64,000 nucleotides of DNA, taken from Kribbella sp. NBC_01245 (lineage in GTDB: Bacteria; Actinomycetota; Actinomycetes; Propionibacteriales; Kribbellaceae). The translations under genes and the position numbers were made by a program. The notes beneath the pieces are model-generated. The model did not search any database. It saw only the letters and a program-made list of their open reading frames with translations, and was not told where the DNA came from. Below are positions 17,629 to 25,479 of this stretch, piece by piece. Location: assembly GCF_036226525.1 (NCBI RefSeq), contig NZ_CP108487.1, positions 3,038,001 through 3,102,000 on the forward strand. The letters run 5' to 3'. Position 1 is the stretch's first letter, and each line of letters begins with the position of its first letter.

Positions 17629-18356
17629 CAGGCCGTCCTCAGATAGGGCTGCAGGTCAGCCGGAACGTCCCGTCCGGCCGCCGTTCGCTCAGCGGCGAAA
17701 TCAGTCATCATCCGGATGAGCTCATCATCCGAACGTGCGGGCAAACCGTCCACGGCACTCAGCGGCACCCCGGCGAAGACGCACTTCAGCACCGCCTGCC
17801 GAAACCCCGCCGCCTCGAGATACCGCGTCGCGTACGGCCCCAGCGCCGCCGCGAGCAACCGCTGGTCGTTCGTCCGAATCGCGTCCGCCACCAACGGCAC
17901 ACCCCGATCGCCCAGCGCCTCCGCGACCTCCCGAACCCCCAACGCCTTCAAAACCGCCCGCTTCTCCCCCGCATCCCCATACCGATAAACCCCGCCCAAG
18001 GCCGCCACGAACTCGTCCCCGCTCAACACCCCCACCAACCCCGCCACCAACACTCCCCGCGCCACCTCATCCACCCCCCACCCCGCCACCAGATTCCGTT
18101 CATCGGGCCCTTGTGACACGGCGTGTTGCGCTTCATCGGACCCTTCTGACCAACTGGTCCGCTCGCCGTTAGATCCGGTGGGAGCGTGCAGCGGACCTCG
18201 GCCGACCTTGCGCCCGACGGCTGGGAAGGCGGCCGCGAGTAACTCCGGCCGTCCCCGCTGCGCCGCGAGCCACGCGGACTCCGGGAGCATCGCACTCAAG
18301 TACCGAGCCGTGAGCACGAACGCCCCCGGCCGCTCGCCAGAACTCCAGGCCGTCAT
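17628..18356 (-). CDS. EboA-domain protein carrying an in-frame repeat insertion
   Basis: A 242-residue helical protein of the EboA family, whose function is unknown. The conserved part runs from WGVDEVARGVLVAGL to the C-terminus, with the motif GGVYRYGDAGEKRAVLKAL and a late CVFAGVPLSAVDGL. Between the N-terminal part (MLPESAWLAAQRGRPELLAA) and this region, about 30 residues (GSNGERTSW...SQGPDERN) are encoded by the 33-bp repeat at 18100-18150 and its flank. The frame stays open, so a product could still be made with an extra loop. ATG 18356 overlaps the upstream stop (ATGA). Confidence 0.78.
   Translation of the reverse strand: MTAWSSGERPGAFVLTARYLSAMLPESAWLAAQRGRPELLAAAFPAVGRKVGRGPLHAPTGSNGERTSWSEGSDEAQHAVSQGPDERNLVAGWGVDEVARGVLVAGLVGVLSGDEFVAALGGVYRYGDAGEKRAVLKALGVREVAEALGDRGVPLVADAIRTNDQRLLAAALGPYATRYLEAAGFRQAVLKCVFAGVPLSAVDGLPARSDDELIRMMTDFAAERTAAGRDVPADLQPYLRTA
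18100..18150. repeat. 33-bp-period repeat, two units, inside eboA (locus B)
   Basis: Two 18-bp cores (TCATCGGGCCCTTGTGAC at 18100-18117 and a close variant at 18133-18150) are spaced 33 bp apart, with the linker ACGGCGTGTTGCGCT. The unit is the same as the intergenic loci at 1514-1597 and 32446-32528. Because 33 is a multiple of three, the array does not shift the eboA frame. Confidence 0.85.
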
Positions 18357-19243
18357 GAAGCGGCCGCGCGGAGGAAGTCGATGGATTGCTGGGCGACGAC
18401 CGGCGCCGCATGCGAGTGCCTGGGCAGTTCGACCGCGACCAGACCGGCATACCCGGCGTCCCGCAGGGCGCGCAGAACGGGCGGGAAGTCGACTTCGCCG
18501 GTGCCGAATTCCAGGTGCTCGTGTACGCCGCGGCGCATGTCGTCGATCTGGACGTTGACCAGGTACGGCGCTGCCAACGCGACGCATTCGGATGGCGGCA
18601 TCATCTCGTTGCAGCGCAGATGACCGATATCCAGCGTCAGTCCGAGCGGTTGGACCTCGGCTTGGAGCTTGAGGTATCCCGCGAGATCGTCGACGAGCAT
18701 GCCCGGTTCGGGCTCGAAGCCGAGCGGGACCTGCCGCGCCTCGGCGTACGTCGCGATCTCGGCGCATCCCGCGACCAATCGCGACCAGCCGACGTCGGGT
18801 GAGACGCCGGGCGGGAGCGTGCCTGACCAGAACGAGACCGCTTCCGCACCGAGTACCGCCGCGATGTCGACAGCCCTTTGCAGCAAGGCGATCCGCCGTT
18901 CGGCGCCATCCGTATGCAGCAGCGTCGGCTCGTGCTTGCGCCTCGGGTCCAGGACGTAGCGCCCGCCGGTCTCGATCACGACGGCCAGGTCGTACCGCGC
19001 GAGCACTCGCGCCACCTCCGCCGTACGGGCGGGCAGGTCCGGGCCGAACGGGTCGAGGTGGTTGTGGTCGAGCGTGAGCGCCACCCCGACGTATCCGAGC
19101 TCCGCGATCACGGCGAGCGCCTCGGACAGCCGGTGGTTGGCGAATCCGTTGGTGCCATAACCGAATCGCAAGGACGTGCCCTCCGACTCCCCAGGTCCGG
19201 CTTCAGCGGGCGACTCCACCGGTCCGGCTTCGGCGGCCGTCAT
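18353..19243 (-). CDS. sugar phosphate isomerase/epimerase-like TIM barrel (operon gene 4)
   Basis: A 296-residue xylose-isomerase-like TIM barrel: opening LRFGYGTNGFANHRLSEAL, metal or substrate residues in ALTLDHNHLDPF, GFEPEPGML, LTLDIGHLRCNE and VAVELPRHSH. An acidic, Pro/Glu-rich N-terminal tail of about 22 residues precedes the fold. The EPEPG motif is shared with the EboE-like neighbour, so the two probably handle related substrates. ATG 19243 overlaps the UbiA stop (ATGA). The reaction is unknown. Confidence 0.82.
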   Translation of the reverse strand: MTAAEAGPVESPAEAGPGESEGTSLRFGYGTNGFANHRLSEALAVIAELGYVGVALTLDHNHLDPFGPDLPARTAEVARVLARYDLAVVIETGGRYVLDPRRKHEPTLLHTDGAERRIALLQRAVDIAAVLGAEAVSFWSGTLPPGVSPDVGWSRLVAGCAEIATYAEARQVPLGFEPEPGMLVDDLAGYLKLQAEVQPLGLTLDIGHLRCNEMMPPSECVALAAPYLVNVQIDDMRRGVHEHLEFGTGEVDFPPVLRALRDAGYAGLVAVELPRHSHAAPVVAQQSIDFLRAAAS

Positions 19244-20145
19244 GTCGGCGAGATCTTCCGCGCCAATGCCCGGGCCAACGGCAAGGCCGCGACCAGGCCC
19301 AGTCCGACTCGGGACGCGCCGTTGCGGGCGCACCACGCGGCCTGCAACGGGACCAGCCCGTGGATTCCCGATGCGACGGCCATTCGGATGTTCAGACCAT
19401 CCGGTTGCTGGGCGGCAGTCCACTGCGCCGGTCCGACCGCTCGCGCGAACAACCCGGCGAGTCCAGCGGCGATCAGGCCATCGCGAAGTCCGGCGCCGCC
19501 GAGACCGGTCACCCCGCGCAAACCGGGAGTGCCGCGTAGGCCGGTCGCGGCAGGTAGGGCGGTGGCGGCGGTGATCAGGGAGGTAGCGGCCAGGGCGGTT
19601 CGCGCGGGGTGTGGCGTACCGCCGTGGACTTCGTTGCGGGACATCAGGGTTACGCCGAGGATGTGGGTGCCGACGACTAGGGCCGGGGCCCAGGCTCGCC
19701 TTCGGGACGAACCCGCTCCGACCAGTACGTCGAGGGAGCGGGCGGTGGCCATGAGGAAGGGACCGGCCGGGGTGTTCTTGCCGCCGAGGTCGTAGGCCCA
19801 GGCCGTGGCGGCGAGAGCGGTTGACGTACGGAAGGTCGCCGAGCCTCCGGCCGCGCGCGCCAGGCCCAGGCCGGCGGCGGTGAGGCCACTCGCCAGTACG
19901 AGCGCGACACTGGCCGATACGCGGCCGGAGGGGATCGGGCGGTCGGGGCGTTCGATCGCGTCGACGTCGCGATCAGCCCAGTCGTTCAGGGCCATGCCGG
20001 CCCAGTAGATGCAGACCGAGGACGCCGCCAGCCCGATCACCCGGCCGGCCCGAAGGTTGCCCGAGGCAACGGCACCCGCCAGCACATCCCCAGGCACGGT
20101 CAATGCCGCCGGCGCCCGAACCAATTCCGCAAGCACCCGGATCAT
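19240..20145 (-). CDS. UbiA-family prenyltransferase (EboC-like, SCO3242 family)
   Basis: A 301-residue integral membrane prenyltransferase. The first Asp-rich motif is NDWADRDVDAIERPDRPIP (from residue 54) and the second is YDLGGKNTPAGPFLMATARS. Several hydrophobic helices fit the UbiA fold. It transfers a prenyl group from a diphosphate donor to an acceptor inside the membrane; here the acceptor may be the cyclitol made by the upstream cyclase (inference). It corresponds to EboC. Its ATG lies in a duplicated copy of the preceding gene's 3' end. Confidence 0.87.
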   Translation of the reverse strand: MIRVLAELVRAPAALTVPGDVLAGAVASGNLRAGRVIGLAASSVCIYWAGMALNDWADRDVDAIERPDRPIPSGRVSASVALVLASGLTAAGLGLARAAGGSATFRTSTALAATAWAYDLGGKNTPAGPFLMATARSLDVLVGAGSSRRRAWAPALVVGTHILGVTLMSRNEVHGGTPHPARTALAATSLITAATALPAATGLRGTPGLRGVTGLGGAGLRDGLIAAGLAGLFARAVGPAQWTAAQQPDGLNIRMAVASGIHGLVPLQAAWCARNGASRVGLGLVAALPLARALARKISPT

Positions 20146-20235
20146 GGTCGGGTCCAGGTCACGAAGACGCGCGCCATGGTCGCGTCCATCCGACGCGATG
20201 CGCGGGTCATGGGTGGGTCCAGGTGACGAGGGTGT
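20142..20235. repeat. short tandem duplication between INO1-like and UbiA genes
   Basis: About 27 bp around 20143-20170 (TCATGGTCGGGTCCAGGTCA...) recur with a few changes at 20208-20235, a 65-bp offset. Both copies carry ATGA on the minus strand: one is the INO1-like stop, the other the UbiA start. The simplest history is an ancestral ATGA overlap of the two genes split by a 65-bp duplication, explaining the only real gap in the operon. Confidence 0.65.
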
Positions 20236-21340
20236 CGTATTGGCGGGCTAGGGAGTGTTCGCGGGAGCCGAGGGGGTCTTTGAAGAAGAAGCCGAGGAAC
20301 GGCATTGGGCCGGTGTGGGCGCGTTCTAGGGCTAGGCCGGAGAGGCGGGCGAGGTCTAGGACGAGCGGTGCCGCTAGGGCTGAATCGCAGCCTTGCCAGG
20401 TGAATTGCAGGGTCATGCGGGTGCCGAGGAAACCTGAGAAGGCGATGTGGTCCCAGGCCGTCTTCCAGTCGCCCATCGGCGGTACGTAGTCGATGTGTAC
20501 TTCGCCGGCGATGTCGGGGCCGAGCAGATCCGCGACGACCTTCTCCTTGGTGAGGCTCTTCGATCGCGCCGCGTCGGGGTCGGCCAGGGTGGCGCCGTCG
20601 CCGCCGCCTAGCAGGTTGGTGCCGGACCACGCATGCACCTGCAAGGCACGCGCGGCGAACATTGGCGCGAGTACGCTCTTCACCAGGGTCTCGCCGGTCT
20701 TCGCGTCCTGTCCGCCGTACGGTAGGCCGCGCTCGATCGCCCATTGCTGTACGGCGGGGAGGCGGATCGAGTTCGACGGCGTGAAGTCCACGAACGCGGC
20801 ACCGGCTTCGAAGGCGGCCAGCGCGGCGACGGAACTTGCCGGCAGCAACGATTCACCATCGCTCAAGCAACTACGCAAGGCAGCGAGATCGTGGTGAGCG
20901 GGATGGGCGGGGCAGGGTGGTTCGGTGGATGCGACGTTGATCGCGACCACTCGCGCCAGTTGGTGTCGCTCGGCGAACGCGCGGATGTCTGTCGCCATCA
21001 AGCCAACCTGCTCAAGCTGGCATGAGGCTGACGGGAGGAGCACCAGATCGTGCTCGATGTCGAGGTCGACTAGAGCCGGGATGCCGGCTGGGATGACGCC
21101 GCCTTCCACCAGACGTTCGAGCTGCTTGGCCAAAGGCGTGTCGACCACATCGTGACCACCGAAGACCAGACCGTCGATCGGCACCAGGCCCGCGTCGGCG
21201 AAATCCGGCAACTCCGTCACCACGCCAACTGGAGGAAGGCCGTGGCGCAAGGCGGCCGCGCCAGCGATCGTCGTACTCCCGACTGAACCTCTAGCCCCGA
21301 ACAGCCAAACCCCCAAGCGACTACCAGGCACGGCTGCCAC
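20207..21340 (-). CDS. inositol-3-phosphate-synthase-family cyclase (ebo-cluster type)
   Basis: A 377-residue protein of the myo-inositol-1-phosphate synthase family, which cyclises glucose 6-phosphate with NAD. Seen: N-terminal Rossmann motif LFGARGSVGSTT, NVASTE, FTPSNSIRLP, the catalytic-core GGQDAKTGETLVKSVLAPMF and NLLGGGDG. It differs clearly from the standard actinobacterial Ino1 used for mycothiol and phosphatidylinositol, so it is probably a pathway-specific paralogue. In other ebo clusters this place is taken by the sugar-phosphate cyclase-like EboD (3-dehydroquinate synthase family). Confidence 0.82.
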   Translation of the reverse strand: MAAVPGSRLGVWLFGARGSVGSTTIAGAAALRHGLPPVGVVTELPDFADAGLVPIDGLVFGGHDVVDTPLAKQLERLVEGGVIPAGIPALVDLDIEHDLVLLPSASCQLEQVGLMATDIRAFAERHQLARVVAINVASTEPPCPAHPAHHDLAALRSCLSDGESLLPASSVAALAAFEAGAAFVDFTPSNSIRLPAVQQWAIERGLPYGGQDAKTGETLVKSVLAPMFAARALQVHAWSGTNLLGGGDGATLADPDAARSKSLTKEKVVADLLGPDIAGEVHIDYVPPMGDWKTAWDHIAFSGFLGTRMTLQFTWQGCDSALAAPLVLDLARLSGLALERAHTGPMPFLGFFFKDPLGSREHSLARQYDTLVTWTHP

Positions 21341-21345
21341 GGCCG

Positions 21346-22293
21346 TCAGCCCCGCAACTCGCGGATCGCGCGATAGCTGCGCGCGGCCGGACCAAAAGAC
21401 CCGGGCGGATCGGGCAACGAGCCGGGGGCGTTGTCCTGCTCCCAGATGCCGTGGTGCATCCCTCGCGCCTGCAAGGACTTGAGGAAACTACGGAACGGCA
21501 GATCTCCCGCACCGAACTCCACGATGTCGTAGCCGTTCGGGTTGGCCGGGTTGGCGTTGCCGTCCTTGAGATGGAACAACGGGTACCGATGCGGCTGCGC
21601 CTTCACGTAGTCGATCGGCTCGAACCCGGGAAACCGGTGCTTTCCGACGTACGCCCAGTAGATGTCCATTTCCAGGTACACGTACCGGCGATCGGTCTCA
21701 GCCAGCAGTACGTCGTACAGGCGAACAGAGGGATCGTCGGCGGCGAAGCCGAACTCGTCGGAGTGGTTGTGGTGGTACCACTTCAGGCATCTCGCCGCCG
21801 CGGCCTGGCCGAACCGGTTGAACTCCGCGGCAGCCTCCCGATACCCGGCGACCGTTCTCTTGTCCGCAGTGACCGGCTCGTTGGCCGTGCCGATGTACGG
21901 CGTCCCGAGGATCTCGGCCCGATCCAGTTCGAGTTCGAGATTCGCGCGGAACGCCGAGAGGCCGACGTGGCTGCCGACCGCGCGCAGACCGTTGTCGTCG
22001 AGCAGCCGGCGGATCTCTGGCACAGTGATCGGACCGACCGAGCCCTGGCCGTACCCGGCGAACTCGACCTCGCAATAGCCGATCCGCGAGAGCTCCTCGA
22101 ACACCCGGCGAAAACCGATCCGGGCCACCTGGTCCCGGATCGAGTAGAGCTGGATGCCGGTCTTACCCGCCGGAATCAGTGGCCCACCAGCGGCCGAGGC
22201 GACCGGTGTGTCGAGGGCGCCGGACAGAGTGCTCGCACTGACCGCGACCGTCGCACCCGAGGCGACCGTGCGGAGGAAGGCGCGTCTATTCAT
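21346..22293 (-). CDS. Tat-exported sugar phosphate isomerase/epimerase-like TIM barrel (operon gene 1)
   Basis: A 315-residue protein with a twin-arginine signal (MNRRAFLRTVASGATVAV, cleavage near VASAAGG) and a xylose-isomerase-like barrel: GIQLYSIRDQV, EVEFAGYGQ, WYHHNHSDEFG, YLEMDIYWAYV and LFHLKDGNAN provide candidate metal ligands (E, D, H, D). It is first in the operon and the only member predicted to be exported folded, which implies that part of the pathway, or a substrate, lies outside the membrane. The next gene starts 5 bp after its stop. Confidence 0.85.
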   Translation of the reverse strand: MNRRAFLRTVASGATVAVSASTLSGALDTPVASAAGGPLIPAGKTGIQLYSIRDQVARIGFRRVFEELSRIGYCEVEFAGYGQGSVGPITVPEIRRLLDDNGLRAVGSHVGLSAFRANLELELDRAEILGTPYIGTANEPVTADKRTVAGYREAAAEFNRFGQAAAARCLKWYHHNHSDEFGFAADDPSVRLYDVLLAETDRRYVYLEMDIYWAYVGKHRFPGFEPIDYVKAQPHRYPLFHLKDGNANPANPNGYDIVEFGAGDLPFRSFLKSLQARGMHHGIWEQDNAPGSLPDPPGSFGPAARSYRAIRELRG

Positions 22294-22386
22294 GAGTGAC
22301 TCCCGAGACCTGGGGCGGAGGATCCGGATTCATCGGAACTCTAAGACCAGGACCATCGAGAATGTAAGGTCTTGACGGCAGCACGT

Positions 22387-22409
22387 AGTCGGTCTATTAC
22401 GCACCGACT
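22387..22409 (-). terminator. hairpin downstream of yibE/F-like gene
   Basis: Arms AGTCGGT (22387-22393) and ACCGACT (22403-22409) enclose a 9-nt loop, 12 bp beyond the stop of the minus-strand YibE/F gene. It may end that transcript before the ebo-like operon promoter, which must lie in 22294-22386. The stem is only 7 bp, so this is tentative. Confidence 0.4.
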
Positions 22410-22420
22410 GCGCCCAAATT

Positions 22421-23701
22421 TCAGTCGACGTGCTCGATTTCGTCAGACCTAAGTTGAGGCGAGCGGCGAGCGACGGCCATCGCGGCGAGGGCTGTGGTCA
22501 GAGGGACGGCGGCGATGATGCCCAGGCTGCCGACCAGACCTCGGATCACCTCGACGGCCACCTGTTCGGTCGAAACCGCGTAGGAGGCCGGGACAGAGCC
22601 CAGCGCAAACGTCATCATCAGCGGCAGCGAGGCGCCTGCGTAGGCCAGTACGAGCGTGTTGACCACCGATGCCACGTGCGCCCGGCCGATCCGCAGGCCG
22701 GCGCTCAGCAGGGACCAGCGAGAGGCGTTCGGGTTGGCGGCCGAGAGCTCCCAGACGGCGGTTACCTGGGTGACGGTGACATCGTCCAGCACACCCAGCG
22801 TTCCAATCACGATTCCCGCGGCGACAAGGCCGACAAGATCGACCTGGTTCGCGAACTGGAAGATCGTGCCGGCGTCTGCCGACAGCCCCGTCACACTCGA
22901 TCCACGCACGAAGATCGAACCGACAAGCGCGGTTAGGCCGAGAGAGCCGATCGTGCCGATGAGAGCGATCGAGGTGTGGGCGTTCACGCCATGGGTCATA
23001 TAGAGCGCAGCGACCATGATCACCACACCACCGACGACGGCGACCAGTACCGGATCGCTGCCTCGCAGGATCGCCGGCAAGACGAACTTCAGCAGCAGTA
23101 CGCCGGAGAGCGCCAGCGCCAGCAGCGCGGCGACGCCCTTCCACCGCGACAGCGCGACAACGGCGACCGCGAAGATCGCGGCGAGGAGCAGCAGCGGCGC
23201 GTTCCGGTCGTTGTCTACGAAGCTGTAGCGATCAGTGACTGGCGCCTTCGGATCGACGCTCAGCATCACCTTGTTCCCCACCTCGACCCGCGGCGCGCTC
23301 TGTCCCTTGGCGATCTCCGCGGGCACTACCTGGCCGATGTCGGCCTTGATCTTGGCCTCGGTGATACGGACCGTTGCCTCATCGCAGTCAGCCGGGGTCT
23401 CGGCGCACGGCTTGATCGACAACACGACGCCGCGCGCTTGGTCGTTCTCGATCGCGCCGACCTTGACGTCGCCGGTGGGCCAGAGGATGACCATCGCGAC
23501 CAGCGCGGCCGCGATCATCGGGATCAGCAGACCGATCACGCCGAGGCGAACGCGGCGCGCCACGATGGCATCGGCGTCCACCACAGAGGTATCGACTGCT
23601 GACTCTCCGTGACCATGACCGTGGCCATGACCGTGCTCGGGCACCTCGATCCGCCCTGGTTTGCGGTCCGCGCGCCGTCGGCCGGCGTGCCGTCTCACCA
23701 T
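22421..23701 (-). CDS. YibE/F-family multipass membrane protein with His-rich N-terminus
   Basis: A 426-residue membrane protein. The N-terminus has a run of HGHGHGHGHG, then a first transmembrane helix (VIGLLIPMIAAALVAMVIL), an extracytoplasmic domain (about 75-165), and about seven C-terminal helices with the YibE/F core (GVLDDVTVTQ). The family has no proven function. The His cluster and the two Zur boxes shared with znuA suggest a role in zinc handling (inference). The start is near-certain only to within a few codons. Confidence 0.82.
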   Translation of the reverse strand: MVRRHAGRRRADRKPGRIEVPEHGHGHGHGHGESAVDTSVVDADAIVARRVRLGVIGLLIPMIAAALVAMVILWPTGDVKVGAIENDQARGVVLSIKPCAETPADCDEATVRITEAKIKADIGQVVPAEIAKGQSAPRVEVGNKVMLSVDPKAPVTDRYSFVDNDRNAPLLLLAAIFAVAVVALSRWKGVAALLALALSGVLLLKFVLPAILRGSDPVLVAVVGGVVIMVAALYMTHGVNAHTSIALIGTIGSLGLTALVGSIFVRGSSVTGLSADAGTIFQFANQVDLVGLVAAGIVIGTLGVLDDVTVTQVTAVWELSAANPNASRWSLLSAGLRIGRAHVASVVNTLVLAYAGASLPLMMTFALGSVPASYAVSTEQVAVEVIRGLVGSLGIIAAVPLTTALAAMAVARRSPQLRSDEIEHVD

Positions 23702-23717
23702 CCGTAACTCCCTGTTT

Positions 23718-23753
23718 TGACAATCATTGCCAGGTAAATGAAAATGATTGTCA
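23718..23753. promoter_or_regulatory. two Zur boxes between yibE/F and znuA
   Basis: TGACAATCATTGCCA (23718-23732) and TGAAAATGATTGTCA (23739-23753) both fit the 7-1-7 actinobacterial Zur consensus TGAAAATGATTTTCA; the second differs at one base. They lie 6 bp apart, overlap the proposed znuA start codons and are 16 bp from the yibE/F start, so zinc-loaded Zur would block both directions. Confidence 0.85.
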
Positions 23754-24715
23754 TGAGATCTCGTTCCTTCGCCGTTTCCGGCGCCGTCCTCGCCGTTACC
23801 GCCCTAGCCTCCGTCACTCTCGCAGGCTGCGGCGACTCGGGGACGGACACCCCCGCCGCCGGCGGTGACAAGCTCGATGTGGTCGCTTCGTTCTATCCGT
23901 TGCAGTTCGTCGCCCAGCAGGTGGGTGGCGACAACGTGAGGGTGGAGACCCTGACCGCGCCGGGCGTCGAGCCGCACGACCTCGAGCTGACGCCGAAGCA
24001 GGTCGGCACGCTGGCCGCGGCGAAGGTGGTGCTGTTCGAGAAGGGCCTGCAGCCGGCCGTCGACGAGGCCGTCGAGCAGAACGCGAAAGAGGCCGGCTTC
24101 GACGTATCGGCCCCGGCCAAGCTGGAGGCGACCGGCGCCGAGTTCGAGCACGAGGAAGAGGCAGGGCACGAGGAGGAAGCCGGGCACGCGGACGAGCTCG
24201 ACCCGCACTTCTGGCTCGACCCGAACAAGCTGGCCGATGTCGCCGACGCGGTCGCGGCCAGGCTGGCTGAGAAGGACAGCGCGAACGCCGACGGTTACAA
24301 GCAGCGCGCCGCGACCCTGCGCGCCGAGCTGACCAAGCTCGACGGCGAGTTCACGGCCGGTCTGAAGAACTGCCAGCGAAAGGCATTCGTGACCAGCCAC
24401 GAGGCCTTCGCGTACCTCGCGAAGCGGTACGGTCTGGAGATGGTCGGTATCGCGGGCTTCACCCCCGACGCCGAGCCCACCCCCGCCCGGATCAAGGAGG
24501 TGCAGGACATCGTCCGCAAGGAGAAGGTGACCACGATCTTCTACGAAGAGCTGGTCAGCCCGAAGGTCGCGCAGTCGATCGCGACCGACCTCAAGGTGAA
24601 GACGGCGGTGCTGAGCCCGATCGAGGGCCTGTCCGACGCCAACTCCACCGAGGACTACTTCTCCCTGATGCGCGAGAACCTGCAGGAGCTTCGGAAGGCG
24701 AACGACTGCACGTGA
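23753..24715 (+). CDS. znuA: zinc ABC transporter substrate-binding lipoprotein
   Basis: A 320-residue cluster A-1 binding lipoprotein: signal with lipobox LAGCG, strand VVASFYPLQFVAQQVGGDNV, VEPHDLELTPKQ, an acidic/His-rich loop (EHEEEAGHEEEAGHADE) followed by DPHFWLDP, and TSHEAFAYLAKRYGL. Metal ligands are the histidines of PHD, PHFW and SHEA plus a late Asp or Glu. The His loop is typical of zinc binders. ATGs at 23738 and 23744 are in frame, but the Zur box covers them, so 23753 is preferred. Confidence 0.92.
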   Translation: MRSRSFAVSGAVLAVTALASVTLAGCGDSGTDTPAAGGDKLDVVASFYPLQFVAQQVGGDNVRVETLTAPGVEPHDLELTPKQVGTLAAAKVVLFEKGLQPAVDEAVEQNAKEAGFDVSAPAKLEATGAEFEHEEEAGHEEEAGHADELDPHFWLDPNKLADVADAVAARLAEKDSANADGYKQRAATLRAELTKLDGEFTAGLKNCQRKAFVTSHEAFAYLAKRYGLEMVGIAGFTPDAEPTPARIKEVQDIVRKEKVTTIFYEELVSPKVAQSIATDLKVKTAVLSPIEGLSDANSTEDYFSLMRENLQELRKANDCT

Positions 24716-25479
24716 CAGTTGACTCCCCCATCATCAATGCCGCCGTCCGGGTCACCGATCTTTCGGTCGACCTGGGCGGCCGTCCGGTCTTGCGCGGTAT
24801 CGACCTGGAGATCCGGACCGGCGAAGTCGTCGTCGTGCTCGGGACGAACGGCTCCGGCAAGTCGACCCTGATCCGGACGATGGTGGGCCTGCTACCGGCC
24901 GCCCGCGGCCAGGTCGCTTTGTTCGGTACGCCGGTGCCCAAGTTCCGCAAATGGGAGCGCGTCGGCTACGTGCCGCAGCGGATCACTGCCGCGAGCGGCG
25001 TACCGGCAACCGTGCAGGAGGTCGTCTCGTCCGGACGGCTCTCGCGGCGCAAGCTCTTCCGCCCGCTCAGCGCCGCCGACAAGGCCGCGATCGACGACGC
25101 GCTCGAGGTCGTCGGTATGGCCGATCACCGCAAGGAAGGCGTGGCCGATCTGTCCGGCGGCCAGCAGCAACGCGTGCTGATCGCCCGGGCCCTCGCGTCC
25201 GATCCCGAACTGCTGATCCTCGACGAGCCCACGGCCGGCGTCGACCTGGCCAGCCAGGGCGTCTTCACCGCCGCGATCCGCGAACGCGTCGCCCGCGGTA
25301 CGACGGTGGTGCTGGTCAGCCACGACCTCGGCCCGATGGACACCCTGGTCGATCGCTCGGTGGTGCTGCGCCGCGGCCGCGTGGTGTACGACGGCGCGCC
25401 GACCGGATCCGAGACCCACGCCCACGTCCATGCCCACCACGGACCGGGGCCTGAAGAGCCGGGATGGCTGCCGTCATGA
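24712..25479 (+). CDS. znuC: zinc ABC transporter ATP-binding protein
   Basis: A 255-residue ABC ATPase: Walker A GTNGSGKST, signature LSGGQQQRVLIARAL, Walker B LLILDEPTAGVD and switch His in LVSHD; the tail is His-rich (HAHVHAHHG). It powers zinc uptake with ZnuA and ZnuB at the membrane. The GTG start overlaps the znuA stop (GTGA), so translation is coupled. Confidence 0.94.
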   Translation: MTVDSPIINAAVRVTDLSVDLGGRPVLRGIDLEIRTGEVVVVLGTNGSGKSTLIRTMVGLLPAARGQVALFGTPVPKFRKWERVGYVPQRITAASGVPATVQEVVSSGRLSRRKLFRPLSAADKAAIDDALEVVGMADHRKEGVADLSGGQQQRVLIARALASDPELLILDEPTAGVDLASQGVFTAAIRERVARGTTVVLVSHDLGPMDTLVDRSVVLRRGRVVYDGAPTGSETHAHVHAHHGPGPEEPGWLPS

